Assembly (NCBI GenBank): GCA_030141605.1
Contig: JAQGDQ010000232.1
Location: 248,001 to 312,000 of the forward strand
Direction: 5' to 3'
Source: Tubiluchus corallicola
Lineage: Eukaryota > Priapulida > Priapulimorpha > Priapulimorphida > Tubiluchidae
Length of the DNA stretch: 64,000 nt
The notes below the pieces were generated by a model. It saw nothing but the letters and a program-made list of their open reading frames with translations. It was not told the origin of the DNA and ran no database searches. The position numbers and the translations under genes were made by a program. Position 1 is the first letter of the stretch. Each line of letters starts with the position of its first letter. This document shows positions 24,613 to 34,670 of the stretch, piece by piece.

Positions 24613-24895
24613 AGCTGAAGTAGGATGCTTGCGCTAAAGTGTACGCGCCAAATTTGCGGAAAACCAATGTCCTACATGGGCAGCTCAAGTAGGGCACTGT
24701 ACTCAAGTAGGGCGATTTCTCTCAAGTTTAAAAATGAAACAGTGCCCATCTACGGCACTGCTGTACATGGTTCGCTCGCCCATGTAGTGCACTTAGCTCA
24801 CAAACCCGTTTACTTAGGGGAAAATAATTATTTGACGAAGAGGTAGTGAAATGGATCACCTGTGTGTGAAGCGAGTCAAAATAAAAATAACATAC
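24613..24895. mobile_element. Left part of a fold-back MITE copy, split by the Gypsy insertion
   Basis: Starts tagctgaagtagga, a diverged version of the left end of the MITE at 17289. It continues with the same order of words (caaatttgcg, then gtcctacatgggcagc, then a gggcactgt block). It ends abruptly at the retrotransposon LTR. The matching right part lies beyond the other LTR at 32086-32400. Confidence 0.65.
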
Positions 24896-25893
24896 TGTAA
24901 TGTGGTTTGCACTGTTTGGCATTATTATCGTTTTTGTTGTCTAGGGGAATGAATTGTGTGCACCACAAGTACATTAACCTCACTATGGTAATAGTGTAGG
25001 TGTGAAGTTTGGGTCCATTTCTGCATATGTGTACCAAATTGGATTACACTGAACCAGTGGAAGGAAAATGCAAATAATGAGAAATTAAGTTTAACCAGTT
25101 TATTTTCTAATCATAAATCAGATACAATAGTAGGAGTAAACACTCCAATACAAGTTGATGTCTTCAGCTTCATTATTCAGAGCAAACTTCAAATTGAATG
25201 TTGAAAATGGCACATTGTTAATTTAAAGTTACATCATTCTATTTCAGAATGCAGTGGGCTGTTCAATTTGTCAGAAAAATATCTGTACATCTTTGCCTCA
25301 ATTTAGTCACAAGTTCATGTGACTATGGCAATTTGAGTTATTTCATCCTTCAACTTGGAAGTTTGAGTTTTAATTTCTCACCTTTATTTCAGGTTTGGTT
25401 TTCACTGCTTTTATCTCAGCAGGGTTTTTGTTTTTACTGCTTTTGTCACAGCAGGGCAAAAAGGCATTGATCTCGGCTAAAACACTTGTTTTTATACACA
25501 AACGCGGTGCTCTGCGCATGCGCGTTACCAAGTGATGCCATACTGCATGTGAAATGAGGGTTTCGAGCAACTGCTACTTATTTTCATTGGCATCTTCTTA
25601 ATAAGCTATTAAATTGCTTATTTTACAGTTTACTTTGTCATCTGCTTTCTTCTAATTATTTTGCAGCTAACAAATAGTAACAATTGTTTAAGCTCTGCCA
25701 AAAATAATCTTCGGTAAATTAATTGGTTTACCGAGCATCCCAACGGCTCTCAATTGGCGTGATTCCTTGTTGCGCGCCCTCTATCGGCGGGTTGCAAAGT
25801 TAGATTTTGTAAACAAACATGTCCGCTTCCAGCGAAGACATTATTCATTGTAGCAAGGGTTAGGTGGGTTTTAAACAAGGCAAAAACACCACA
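24896..25893 (-). repeat. 3' LTR of the Gypsy element
   Basis: On the plus strand it starts TGTAATGTGG and ends CACCACA; the element reads on the minus strand, so this is the downstream LTR. The same 998 bp recurs at 31084-32081 with two noticed differences. Short open frames inside it are identical in both LTRs and are not genes. Confidence 0.96.
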
Positions 25894-25905
25894 CACCCCC
25901 CTTCT
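25894..25905 (-). other. Polypurine tract
   Basis: On the coding strand the bases directly before the 3' LTR read AGAAGGGGGGTG, the expected plus-strand primer for an LTR retrotransposon. Confidence 0.8.
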
Positions 25906-26500
25906 AAATTACTCCACCTGCCCTCAGGTGGTCAAAAATAGGAATCATTTCTTTTGTGCAGTTGCACACTTCATTGCAGTATTGGCGAAGTTAACAAAGC
26001 TCTGCCCACTTCTTGTAAGTCTTTGTTGTAGATACTTCGGTAGGTATCTTTACTTGATGCACTTGTTTGAAAGTAACAAAACAAGTGCGGGATTGTAACT
26101 GCGTCATAATCAACTACTCCAATAGTACAATTATGTCAGACAGTAATTTTAAATTGCAAAAACTCTTTACTTTTTTAAGATGTGCGAAATACATTTTTAT
26201 AAAATATATATATATTTCAAAATACAAAATCTCTAGCAAAAACGTTAACACGAACTAAACATTTAACAAAGTAATTTTAACACACTGAATATTGCACCTT
26301 CTTTTCTTAATACTGAATACTTGAGGTATAAAAAAATGCATAAAAAATGATTATGTAATCTACAAAATTACATACAAGATTACAAAAATGGATCTATATA
26401 GGAAGCGTAAACGCAATACAGTATCTTAATCTATTCTAAATTGTAAACAGATACTTAAATGGCATAATTTTATCCTGGTTACATCTTTTAGTCATGATTA
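25906..26500. other. Non-coding 3' region of the Gypsy element
   Basis: About 600 bp between the end of pol and the polypurine tract. No protein signal and no envelope-like frame is visible on either strand. Confidence 0.6.
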
Positions 26501-26563
26501 CCACAGGAGCTGCTGGTCTCATTATCACTTGAGCTCGAACTGGAAGAGGTTGATGAAAGACGT

Positions 26564-27600
26564 CTAGTGCGGTTTCATTCCTAACGGACTAATGGATTTC
26601 TCATCCAAAGGAGTTTGGGTGGGGACTTCAGGTTCCACTACACAAGAGGAAGCTTGTCCCACCTTTATTTTTTTCTTGGAAGTTTCTTCCAATGGGCCAA
26701 GTATATCAATTGCTATACGTTCAAAGGGACCTGTAGGCATTTGTTGCTGAAGCTTTCCCCTCTTAGGACCTTTCCCGGCTTCCTTCGAGCACAAGCAGAG
26801 CAAAACTTACACCATCTTTTAACATCATTTTGATATCCAGGCCAATAAAAGCGCTGTTTAAATTTAGCTATACTTCTGTGCACACCCTGATGTGCACCAG
26901 TTCTAGGACTATGTAGATGATTAAAAATCTCCCGTCGCAATCCATACGGCACAATCAACTGCCTTGTTGGAGAGCTAGGGGTAATGCTAGTCTCAAATCG
27001 TTTGTACAGCAGTCCATCATATATTTCCAAGGTATCCCATAAGTTCCAGTACGTTCTAAAATCTGAACTATTGTCAGCTATTTCTTGAAAATCAGGTTTA
27101 GTTTCTCCATCACTAATTCGCACCCTAAAGAAATCTATAGCTTCATCTTGCTCTTGTAATTCCTTTAGGCGCCATTTTGAGATGTCTAATGGTAAATCAG
27201 GAGGGCTTTGCACTGGTCCTATGGAGGCTCTTTCATCAAAGGGACTGTCAGCATCCAAGTCATGTGGTATGCTTTCCCTTGGTCCTCCAATAGGATACAT
27301 CTCCCCCCTTCTGGGTTTCACCATCTTAACAGACAACTCCAGTGATGGGACCGTAATTATGTCACTCTCAGAACTTTTATGTTCATCCCCGTGAACATTC
27401 AAAGCAACACTCTTTGGCTTCACGTCACTACTGCTTAAATGCACCACTGGCTGCAGCAGATCGGTCACATTCTGAGAAGACAATCCCCTAGAAACATTAC
27501 AAATTTTCTCTGACACTTTATGTCTGGTATCATTACAATCCTCACGTGGACATTTTGCCACTATCGGGATACTGTGCCTGGAACTGTCGGGATAACCCAT
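26564..27600 (-). pseudogene. Integrase region of Gypsy pol, frameshifted and internally deleted
   Basis: The frame 26713-27648 overlaps the end of the pol frame and takes over after a shift near 27550-27600. It carries the HHCC zinc-binding module: two His in HLHSPRTGAHQGVH and two Cys in CKFCSAC. Near 26780 a second shift moves the frame to 26564-26803, which reads FERIAIDILGPLEET, the start of the integrase core with its first catalytic Asp. That is followed at once by KKIKVGQ and unrelated sequence, so the remaining two acidic residues and most of the core are absent. A Ser-rich tail in yet another frame ends near 26493. The integrase cannot be functional as read. Confidence 0.88.
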
Positions 27601-29664
27601 CAGCATTTCCATGCTGGCTACCTTTACGATGTTCAACACTGAAATCATAGGTGTCCAGTATGGATATCCAACGTGCTACCATACCTTCTGGCTCTCTAAA
27701 GTTAATCAGCCAGGTTAATGCAGCATGATCGGTGCGGATACGGAAGAATCTACCCCACAAATAATGATGGAACTGCTTAACAAATGTAATTACAGCCAGA
27801 AGTTCTTTCTTGGTTGTACAATATTTCTTTTGAGATTGACTCAAAGTTCGACTAGCATAAGCTATGACTTTTTCTTCTCCTTCTTGGAGTTGCGACAATA
27901 TACCACCTATTCCAGTGTCACAAGCATCAGTATCCAAGATGAATTGATCATCAACTGTCGGATATGACAACACTGGGCTTTTAGTTAAGTGATCAATTAA
28001 TGCATTGAAAGCTTCAGTGCAAGAATTATCCCACTGAAAGACCACTCCCTTCCTGGTTAAAGCAGAAAGTGGAGCTGCAATGGATGCAAACTGTGGTATA
28101 AACCTTCTGTAGTACGATGCGAATCCTAGAAAACTTCGCATTTCAGTCTGTGTGCTTGGAATTTTCCAATTTTGCACAACAGAAATTTTCTCTGGGTCAG
28201 TTCTTATACCATCACCAGACACAACATGTCCCAGAAATTTTACGCTTGTTTGAAACAGCTTACTCTTAGATGCCTTTATTTTCAAATTGGCATTTCTCAG
28301 ACGTTCAAATACTAAGTGCAAGTTGCTCATTGCTTCTGTGAAACTTTTACCAAAGACAATGATATCATCCAGGTATATCAAACAGTGGCTCCACTGTAAA
28401 CCTCGGAGCACTGTTTCCATCAAACGTTCAAAGGTTGCTGGTGCATTGGAAAGACCAAAGGGCATCACCTTAAATTGGTAGAGCCCTTGTCTTGTGGCAA
28501 AGGCAGTCTTGGCCTTAGATTCTTCTGACATTTCAACCTGCCAGAAACCGTTGGCCAAATAAAAAGTTGAGAACCAACATGAACCTCTAAGGGCATCAAA
28601 AACTTCTTCAATTCGTGGTAATGGATATGCATCTTTATATGTAACATCATTCAGTTTCCTATAATCGATGCAATAACGAAAACTGCCATCTTTCTTAGGA
28701 ATTAAAACAATGGGTGATGCCCATGGGCTACAGCTTGGCTCGATTATATCTTCGGCCAACATTCTCTCTAATTCTGCTTCAGCAGCAGCTCTTTTTTTCT
28801 CAGGCAACCTTCTGGGTGCCTGTTTTATAGGGCGTGCTGTGCCAGTATCAATCACATGTTTGACAATAGCAGTTCTGCCAAACCTGTTACTTGGCCCAAC
28901 AAATGCTTCTACAAACTGTACCAAGAGATTTGCAACTTGGTTCTTTTGCTCCAAAGAGAGGGTTGAATCAACACTATCTAACAAACTCTGCAAATGTTCT
29001 GGACATATGGAGGTTATTTCATCACTGTTTGGAATAGGCTGCACTTTTGCAACAGGATAAGCTTCATGGTCATCTAAACGACCAGGATATTCATCCCATT
29101 CTTCTTCCGGATTTTTAAAACATGGGATGGATAAATCATCTATAAAGAGAATTCCTTGCTGTACATTGAATATAGCATTTTTCTCTTCCAAAATATCCAA
29201 ACCCAATATTCCAAACGGTCCGCCAACAGAAGCAACAACCATTGTAACTACAGAGTGTATGTCAGCCAATTCAATTTCAAAATCAGCTTCTCCAATCTGA
29301 TTTAATAAATGGCCACTAACAGCTTGTAGATTTTTCTCCGAATAGCGGAGTTCAGGTCTATCATCCTCGGGCAGAGTGTAGTACAGGTGCAAGTCCAAAA
29401 TTGTTGCACTGGCACCTGTGTCCACTACAAAATTTATACTAAAATTATTTACCATTATTTCCACATGCCAACATGGCTTGTGTTCGATTGGAAAAATATA
29501 ATTATCACTATGGTCAGAATAAGGAAGAGCTAAATGGTCTTCCCAATTCGGAACTGTTTCTATCTCTTTGATGATGGCTCCGGGGCCAGTGCGAGATAGA
29601 CTTCCCAGGGCCTTTAAGTTGCTGACCGGAACACTGGCCCCGTGCCCGGTCCTGCTTAGTTTAA
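27542..29664 (-). CDS. pol: Gypsy pol: protease, reverse transcriptase, RNase H
   Basis: A long open frame. The part from the first valine-coded start is 640 residues, but the frame stays open upstream to about 29664, right after the gag stop region, consistent with expression by -1 frameshifting. Domains in order are: retropepsin with VVDTGAS (Asp codon at 29420-29422) and GLDIL; reverse transcriptase with PLPRIEE, MPFGLSNAPATF and YLDDIIVFG; then RNase H with LDTDACDTGIGG and RTDHAALTWL. The motif A position, normally LDL in this family, reads STFYLANGF, with Tyr in place of the catalytic Asp (codon 28559-28561). The frame ends shortly after HGNADGLSRQ by a stop produced by a frameshift. 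Confidence 0.95.
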
Positions 29665-29665
29665 C
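29581..29665 (-). promoter_or_regulatory. Probable -1 ribosomal frameshift signal between gag and pol
   Basis: On the coding strand the last gag codons are TTA AAC TAA, preceded by G, forming the slippery heptamer GTTAAAC (29659-29665) immediately before the gag stop (29656-29658). A -1 slip gives CTA AGC AGG, which is exactly the open pol frame. About 17 nt downstream, an 11-bp perfect stem can form between CGGGGCCAGTG (29632-29642) and CACTGGCCCCG (29581-29591). A second short pairing, GACCGG with CCGGTC, could make a pseudoknot. This is a sequence-level inference. Confidence 0.8.
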
Positions 29666-31011
29666 GAATCAGCAGCCTTTATGGCAGTGACTGATTCTAC
29701 ACTAGGCAAGTCTTTCGAATCAGAAATCTTGAGCTGTACTCTCTTTGGGAATCTCTCCCTACAGTTTCTGATTATATGACCTTTCTTATGACAATAGAAA
29801 CATTCTAAGTCGGGGTTTCGTATGTTAGGATATCTATCTTGAGCTTGTAAAGTCGAATTGACTTGCTGCTGTTTGATGGCAGCTGAATCTTGTTTTTCAG
29901 CTTTGAGAGCAAGCAACTGTTCCTTTAAGCTAGTTAGCTCTTTCAAAATTTCCTTCAAGGTAACATCTTTGTCAGCATTGCGCTGAGACGTGACCTGATT
30001 AATCCTTGGAGGAATAGGTTTTTTAATTTTTACATCTGCTGTTTCCCTGCAAACAGCTTCATACTGAGCCACTTTAGTGACTGCTTCATCCAAAGTTTTT
30101 GGTTCTTGGAGACTCGTATGCTTATGCACTTCAACATCCCCAAGCCCTTCTAGATATTTATCCACCAGAAGTTCTTCACACGTATCGCGTGGAAGTTCTG
30201 GGTATGCCATACTAAACATTCTACGTATTACTGCACCATACTCCTCCGGGGTTTCATTAGGTTTTCTCATCCTACTACGTAATTCACTCCTATATTGGAG
30301 CATACGTTCAGCAGGGTCAAACCTGCGTGCCAGAGCTTCTACAACTTCACTGTATGTAATATCAGAGGTCTCATTAAAATCCATTACTATTTCAAGAGCA
30401 TCCCCTTCTAAACACAGCATCAACTGGGTTACCCACTCTGTCCTCGACCACTGATTATATCTGGCCACAATTTCAAATTTGGCAATGAACTGTCTAAATT
30501 GAAGGCTGTTACCAGACTTAAAAATGGGTGGCTTTTTCTCTTTAGCGGACCTTCCCATTTCAGACATTGCACTTGATCTTTTCAAGTTTGTTGAAGGTGA
30601 GTGCCATGTAGTAGAAGATGGTGTTTCCCCAGCCCTGGGTGCTGTGAATGAAGGCATCGTTTCGCTGACTTCAGACACATTACCATCTGTGGACCAATGA
30701 GATGGATTTTGTCTCATTTTTGACTGAGGTAAATTACCATCATAAATCAGATTGATATTTTTACCATCACTGGTGCCCAAAATGGGTGAGCCCAGTGTTA
30801 AATCTGAAATTTCATGAACATCCTGCTCAAGTTTAGGTGCTTTTTGAACAGCAGCAGATATGTTCTGTAATGTTGGCCTTTTTCTAATGGCACCAGACCT
30901 TTTCATACTCGTGCTTGCCTGTTCAGCAATATTTTCTTGCTTTTTAGGCTTTGAGTATAGAAAGGACCTTAAATAATTAAATATACACAAAAAGAAATGA
31001 AATAAACCCAT
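29656..31011 (-). CDS. gag: Gypsy gag polyprotein
   Basis: A 451-residue protein that forms the retrotransposon particle. The middle carries a retrotransposon-gag capsid domain with the stretch LCLEGDALEIVMDF and FDPAERMLQYRSELRSR. A coiled-coil-like segment LKEILKELTSLKEQLLALK follows. Near the C terminus is a zinc knuckle CFYCHKKGHIIRNC of the C-x2-C-x4-H-x4-C type. The start Met at 31011 lies about 50 nt downstream of the primer-binding site, a very short leader. The frame is intact from Met to stop, unlike pol. Confidence 0.95.
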   Translation of the reverse strand: MGLFHFFLCIFNYLRSFLYSKPKKQENIAEQASTSMKRSGAIRKRPTLQNISAAVQKAPKLEQDVHEISDLTLGSPILGTSDGKNINLIYDGNLPQSKMRQNPSHWSTDGNVSEVSETMPSFTAPRAGETPSSTTWHSPSTNLKRSSAMSEMGRSAKEKKPPIFKSGNSLQFRQFIAKFEIVARYNQWSRTEWVTQLMLCLEGDALEIVMDFNETSDITYSEVVEALARRFDPAERMLQYRSELRSRMRKPNETPEEYGAVIRRMFSMAYPELPRDTCEELLVDKYLEGLGDVEVHKHTSLQEPKTLDEAVTKVAQYEAVCRETADVKIKKPIPPRINQVTSQRNADKDVTLKEILKELTSLKEQLLALKAEKQDSAAIKQQQVNSTLQAQDRYPNIRNPDLECFYCHKKGHIIRNCRERFPKRVQLKISDSKDLPSVESVTAIKAADSLN

Positions 31012-31062
31012 TGGTTAAACTAATTCAAATTCACTCCACAGGTTCATCATAAATGCAGAAAG

Positions 31063-31080
31063 ATCCCGGACGAGCCCCCA
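31063..31080 (-). other. Primer-binding site, tRNA-Pro
   Basis: The plus strand reads ATCCCGGACGAGCCCCCA, matching the 3' end of animal tRNA-Pro including CCA over 18 of 18 bases as I recall it. It lies 3 nt from the 5' LTR, which is the right place and orientation for a minus-strand element. Confidence 0.9.
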
Positions 31081-31083
31081 AAA

Positions 31084-32081
31084 TGTAATGTGGTTTGCAC
31101 TGTTTGGCATTATTATCGTTTTTGTTGTCTAGGGGAATGAATTGTGTGCACCACAAGTACATTAACCTCACTATGGTAATAGTGTAGGTGTGAAGTTTGG
31201 GTCCATTTCTGCATATGTGTACCAAATTGGATTACACTGAACCAGTGGAAGGAAAATGCAAATAATGAGAAATTAAGTTTAACCAGTTTATTTTCTAATC
31301 ATAAATCAGATACAATAGTAGGAGTAAACACTCCAATACAAGTTGATGTCTTCAGCTTCATTATTCAGAGCAAACTTCAAATTGAATGTTGAAAATGGCA
31401 CATTGTTAATTTAAAGTTACATCATTCTATTTCAGAATGCAGTGGGCTGTTCAATTTGTCAGAAAAATATCTGTACATCTTTGCCTCAATTTAGTCACAA
31501 GTTCATGTGACTATGGCAATTTGAGTTATTTCATCCTTCAACTTGGAAGTTTGAGTTTTAATTTCTCACCTTTATTTCAGGTTTGGTTTTCACTGCTTTT
31601 ATCTCAGCACGGTTTTTGTTTTTACTGCTTTTGTCACAGCAGGGCAAAAAGGCATTGATCTCGGCTAAAACACTTGTTGTTATACACAAACGCGGTGCTC
31701 TGCGCATGCGCGTTACCAAGTGATGCCATACTGCATGTGAAATGAGGGTTTCGAGCAACTGCTACTTATTTTCATTGGCATCTTCTTAATAAGCTATTAA
31801 ATTGCTTATTTTACAGTTTACTTTGTCATCTGCTTTCTTCTAATTATTTTGCAGCTAACAAATAGTAACAATTGTTTAAGCTCTGCCAAAAATAATCTTC
31901 GGTAAATTAATTGGTTTACCGAGCATCCCAACGGCTCTCAATTGGCGTGATTCCTTGTTGCGCGCCCTCTATCGGCGGGTTGCAAAGTTAGATTTTGTAA
32001 ACAAACATGTCCGCTTCCAGCGAAGACATTATTCATTGTAGCAAGGGTTAGGTGGGTTTTAAACAAGGCAAAAACACCACA
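31084..32081 (-). repeat. 5' LTR of the Gypsy element
   Basis: 998 bp, TGTAATGTGG to CACCACA on the plus strand, matching the LTR at 24896-25893 apart from C for G at 31610 and G for T at 31679. It should hold the element's promoter. Confidence 0.96.
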
Positions 32082-32085
32082 ATAC

Positions 32086-32924
32086 CTTAACCAAATGTTA
32101 GAATCGCCTTAAAGCGGGCTTATTTCACTTCAAAAAGATTACTCTCGATGCCGGATTTAATATTGCTCGGTTGACAAGCCCATAATAACATTCTTTTATT
32201 TTTCAGATGTATAACGAATTATACAGTGTATTGACATTTTCAACTATGATTATTAAATAAATAAGGACAATGGATGCTGCCACAATGTATAACGACTCAA
32301 TTCATGACCTGTCTCTAATGTCCTACTTGGGCAGCCCATGTACAACGTGCCCTACTAAGATTAGCCCATGTACAGCAATTGATGTCTAACATAATGTCAA
32401 TCATTTTCGTTGAGTGCCCAATTAGCGTGCAAGTTATTTTGCCCTCCTGCAGAGCTTAATTACGTTTGGGATATTTAGCTACAGCTCCGTCTAATGATGC
32501 TGTGAAAAATTCTCAACTTTTCATTAGTTAGCGGGAGAAATATTGGCCTGGGTCTAGATTTTATTATTGTCAATTGAAATTGCAAATGAATTAGTGGGAA
32601 TATCTAGTCTAGTTTTGCTTATAGGAAGAAATGTGCAATGCTTACATCTATAACTTGCTGATTAAACAATTCTACAATCAAGAAAATACACAGTTTAGTT
32701 TAGTTTATGGCTTTGCAAGTAACATAAAAAGAACTATGTGATTAACTTTAAATAAGGACAAAACAAAATGTTTTGTTTTCCGGCCAGTGTTTATAAACCT
32801 CATCTTCACAGTCAAAATGAATTTAAATGTAATCAAAATTTATATTATACATCAATGTAACATTAGCTAATTCTACGCTATTTTCCTGGTTATAATCATG
32901 GTTAAAAGATGTTATTGGGACTTA
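32086..32924. other. Right part of the split MITE, then AT-rich spacer
   Basis: At 32300-32385 the words gacctgtctctaatgtccta, cttgggcagcccatgtac and attagcccatgtac match the right half of the MITE at 17740-17800. The rest of the stretch to 32924 has no recognised content. Confidence 0.6.
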
Positions 32925-33460
32925 CCGTATATACTCGCATATAAGCCTACATCGCATATAAGCCGACCCCCTAAAACTGCTTTAAAATGGCCAGTTTTTG
33001 CAAAAACCCGTATATAAGCCGACCATCAACTTGTCTAATTTTACTCCATACCCAATCAACAAAATTGATCCCTTTTTGTCACATTTTGTTAATTGGGTAT
33101 TTTTGGTTCATTGAAATTTTTTACTATAAAGATGTAAAATGCTTACTTTTATGTTACATACTAGAAGAAATAGAAGAAATTATACATTTTGATATGAATA
33201 AAGAAGAAAATATTTTGTTTTCTATTTATTCACAAAAAATTATAACATTTCTGTTTATAATTTAACGTAGTGTTCTTAAAAAAAACAAAATGACACACAA
33301 CCAAATAAAGAGTCAGATAGCGATGAAAATGTGTGGCTGGAAAATTGCCATTAGTGTCTGTCCTTGTGTTCATTTTGTTTCATGCGCATATAAGCCGACC
33401 CCCTGATTTCAGTATTGTATTTTATAGTTCTAAATTCGGCTTATATGCGAGTATATACGG
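32925..33460. mobile_element. MITE with CCGTATATACTCGCATATAAG termini, TA-flanked
   Basis: The left terminus CCGTATATACTCGCATATAA at 32925 is matched by its reverse complement ending at 33460, and both ends abut TA. The subterminal word CGCATATAAGCCGACCCC is repeated near both ends. The interior (about 400 bp) is AT-rich and non-coding. It is 536 bp long and non-autonomous. Confidence 0.9.
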
Positions 33461-34670
33461 TATGTGACTCAGGCATTGAATATAAGGGTCGTCTATGCAG
33501 TAGAACAGTTAAATTTATTCCATTTCTGTAGCCTGACAAATGGAAAAATACAAGAACTGAATAAATCTTGCAGACGAGCCACATTATCAGTTAATATAGA
33601 AAAATACATCGCAGCCTTGATGTTCGTACGTTTAAAGACAAGAGAGACTTAATATTTTTGTTGCTAAGTTATTGTAAAACAAAGCTAACTGGCTTAGTTT
33701 CTTTATTAATATTATGCTTATGTATCTGTATTTTGTAGTGCTTTGAAACTTCGTCTCTACATTCTGTTTAAATTGAACTCATTTTTTGGCTACTTAAAGT
33801 GTTAATTTCGTGTAAGAATACCTGCAAATCTGTGTTTATAAAAAAGCGCAATCAGTTTCTCTGCTGATTAGACATTAGTTGTGACTGTCATGTTGTTTAG
33901 TTCTGTTTAGTTTAACTCAGACAGTTGTTGTCCTGCGAGAGCTATTGTCCGAATGCTGCTGAGCGTGCTAACGTTACAGCGGGGGCGGAGTGATAGACCA
34001 ATATGTTTGACGTCAATTGTCTTACTCCGCTCCTGACACCAAGACTTCAAGACACCATCTAACAATAACATTAGTCATTACCCTCAATGTGTATATATTA
34101 AATGGTCATAGATCCCTCTATTTTACCTTCCGCCACATTGATGATATTTGCACTTTTTCATGATTCATCACTATGGCGTGTTATGCGAAACTCTTTAATT
34201 TAATTTTCGTTTACTAAAACAGATCCGTTCTCTTCAGTTTTTTTTCTGTTGACTTCAAAAATGTAAAAATGAAGTCAAGTCAACGATCTTATGCAGGACG
34301 TCTTTTTTGTTTGTGCATGGAAAATAGTTATTTTAAAGATTTCCCCTATTGGTAGTGTCAAATTACACAGGGCACGGCAAACTCCAGGTTTTCATATTTT
34401 GTATTGGGGACTGAACATTGTAATTAATTTGATTCTGTTGATTTACACGTGTCCAAGTAATTTTTTGTCTTTAAATTTGTAAACATCTCACAACGAAACT
34501 TTCCAGGAAACTTAGGCTAATCAAGTAATTCGTAGTCTCTTTTTAATTGTAGAGAATATCTGAATTATCAATTGATTAGTTTTAAATTGTAGCTGAATAG
34601 ATTTATTTATGCATTTGTGACATAAACTCTTGCAGCTTTTAGTTCTGTGTTTTTTCGGAATCGACGTAAT
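33461..34670. other. Spacer with a GC-richer patch around 33.95-34.03 kb
   Basis: No protein recognised on either strand. The patch contains gcgggggcgg (a GC-box-like word) and the perfect CRE palindrome TGACGTCA at 34008-34015. It may be a promoter or enhancer, but no gene start can be assigned next to it. Confidence 0.35.

Larger units (their letters stand above)
24896..32081 (-). mobile_element. Ty3/Gypsy LTR retrotransposon, nearly intact structure, defective pol
   Basis: Two 998-bp direct repeats (24896-25893 and 31084-32081) bracket gag and pol coded on the minus strand. The element is flanked by a 4-bp duplication atac at 24892-24895 and 32082-32085. The order protease, reverse transcriptase, RNase H, integrase defines Ty3/Gypsy. 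The LTRs differ at only two positions that I noticed (25422/31610 and 25491/31679), so insertion is recent. A tRNA-Pro primer site, a polypurine tract and a likely -1 frameshift site are all recognisable. Pol is damaged: the motif A aspartate is replaced, there are frameshifts around integrase, and most of the integrase catalytic core is missing. Confidence 0.95.

Noticed and set aside
25249-25570. Short open frames in the LTRs (also at 31437-31758)
   Set aside because: Present in both LTRs with the same sequence apart from the two LTR differences; they lie in the LTR regulatory region and match no protein family.
31063-31080. tRNA gene
   Set aside because: Only the 18-nt 3' end is present, placed 3 nt from the LTR. 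It is a primer-binding site, not a tRNA gene.
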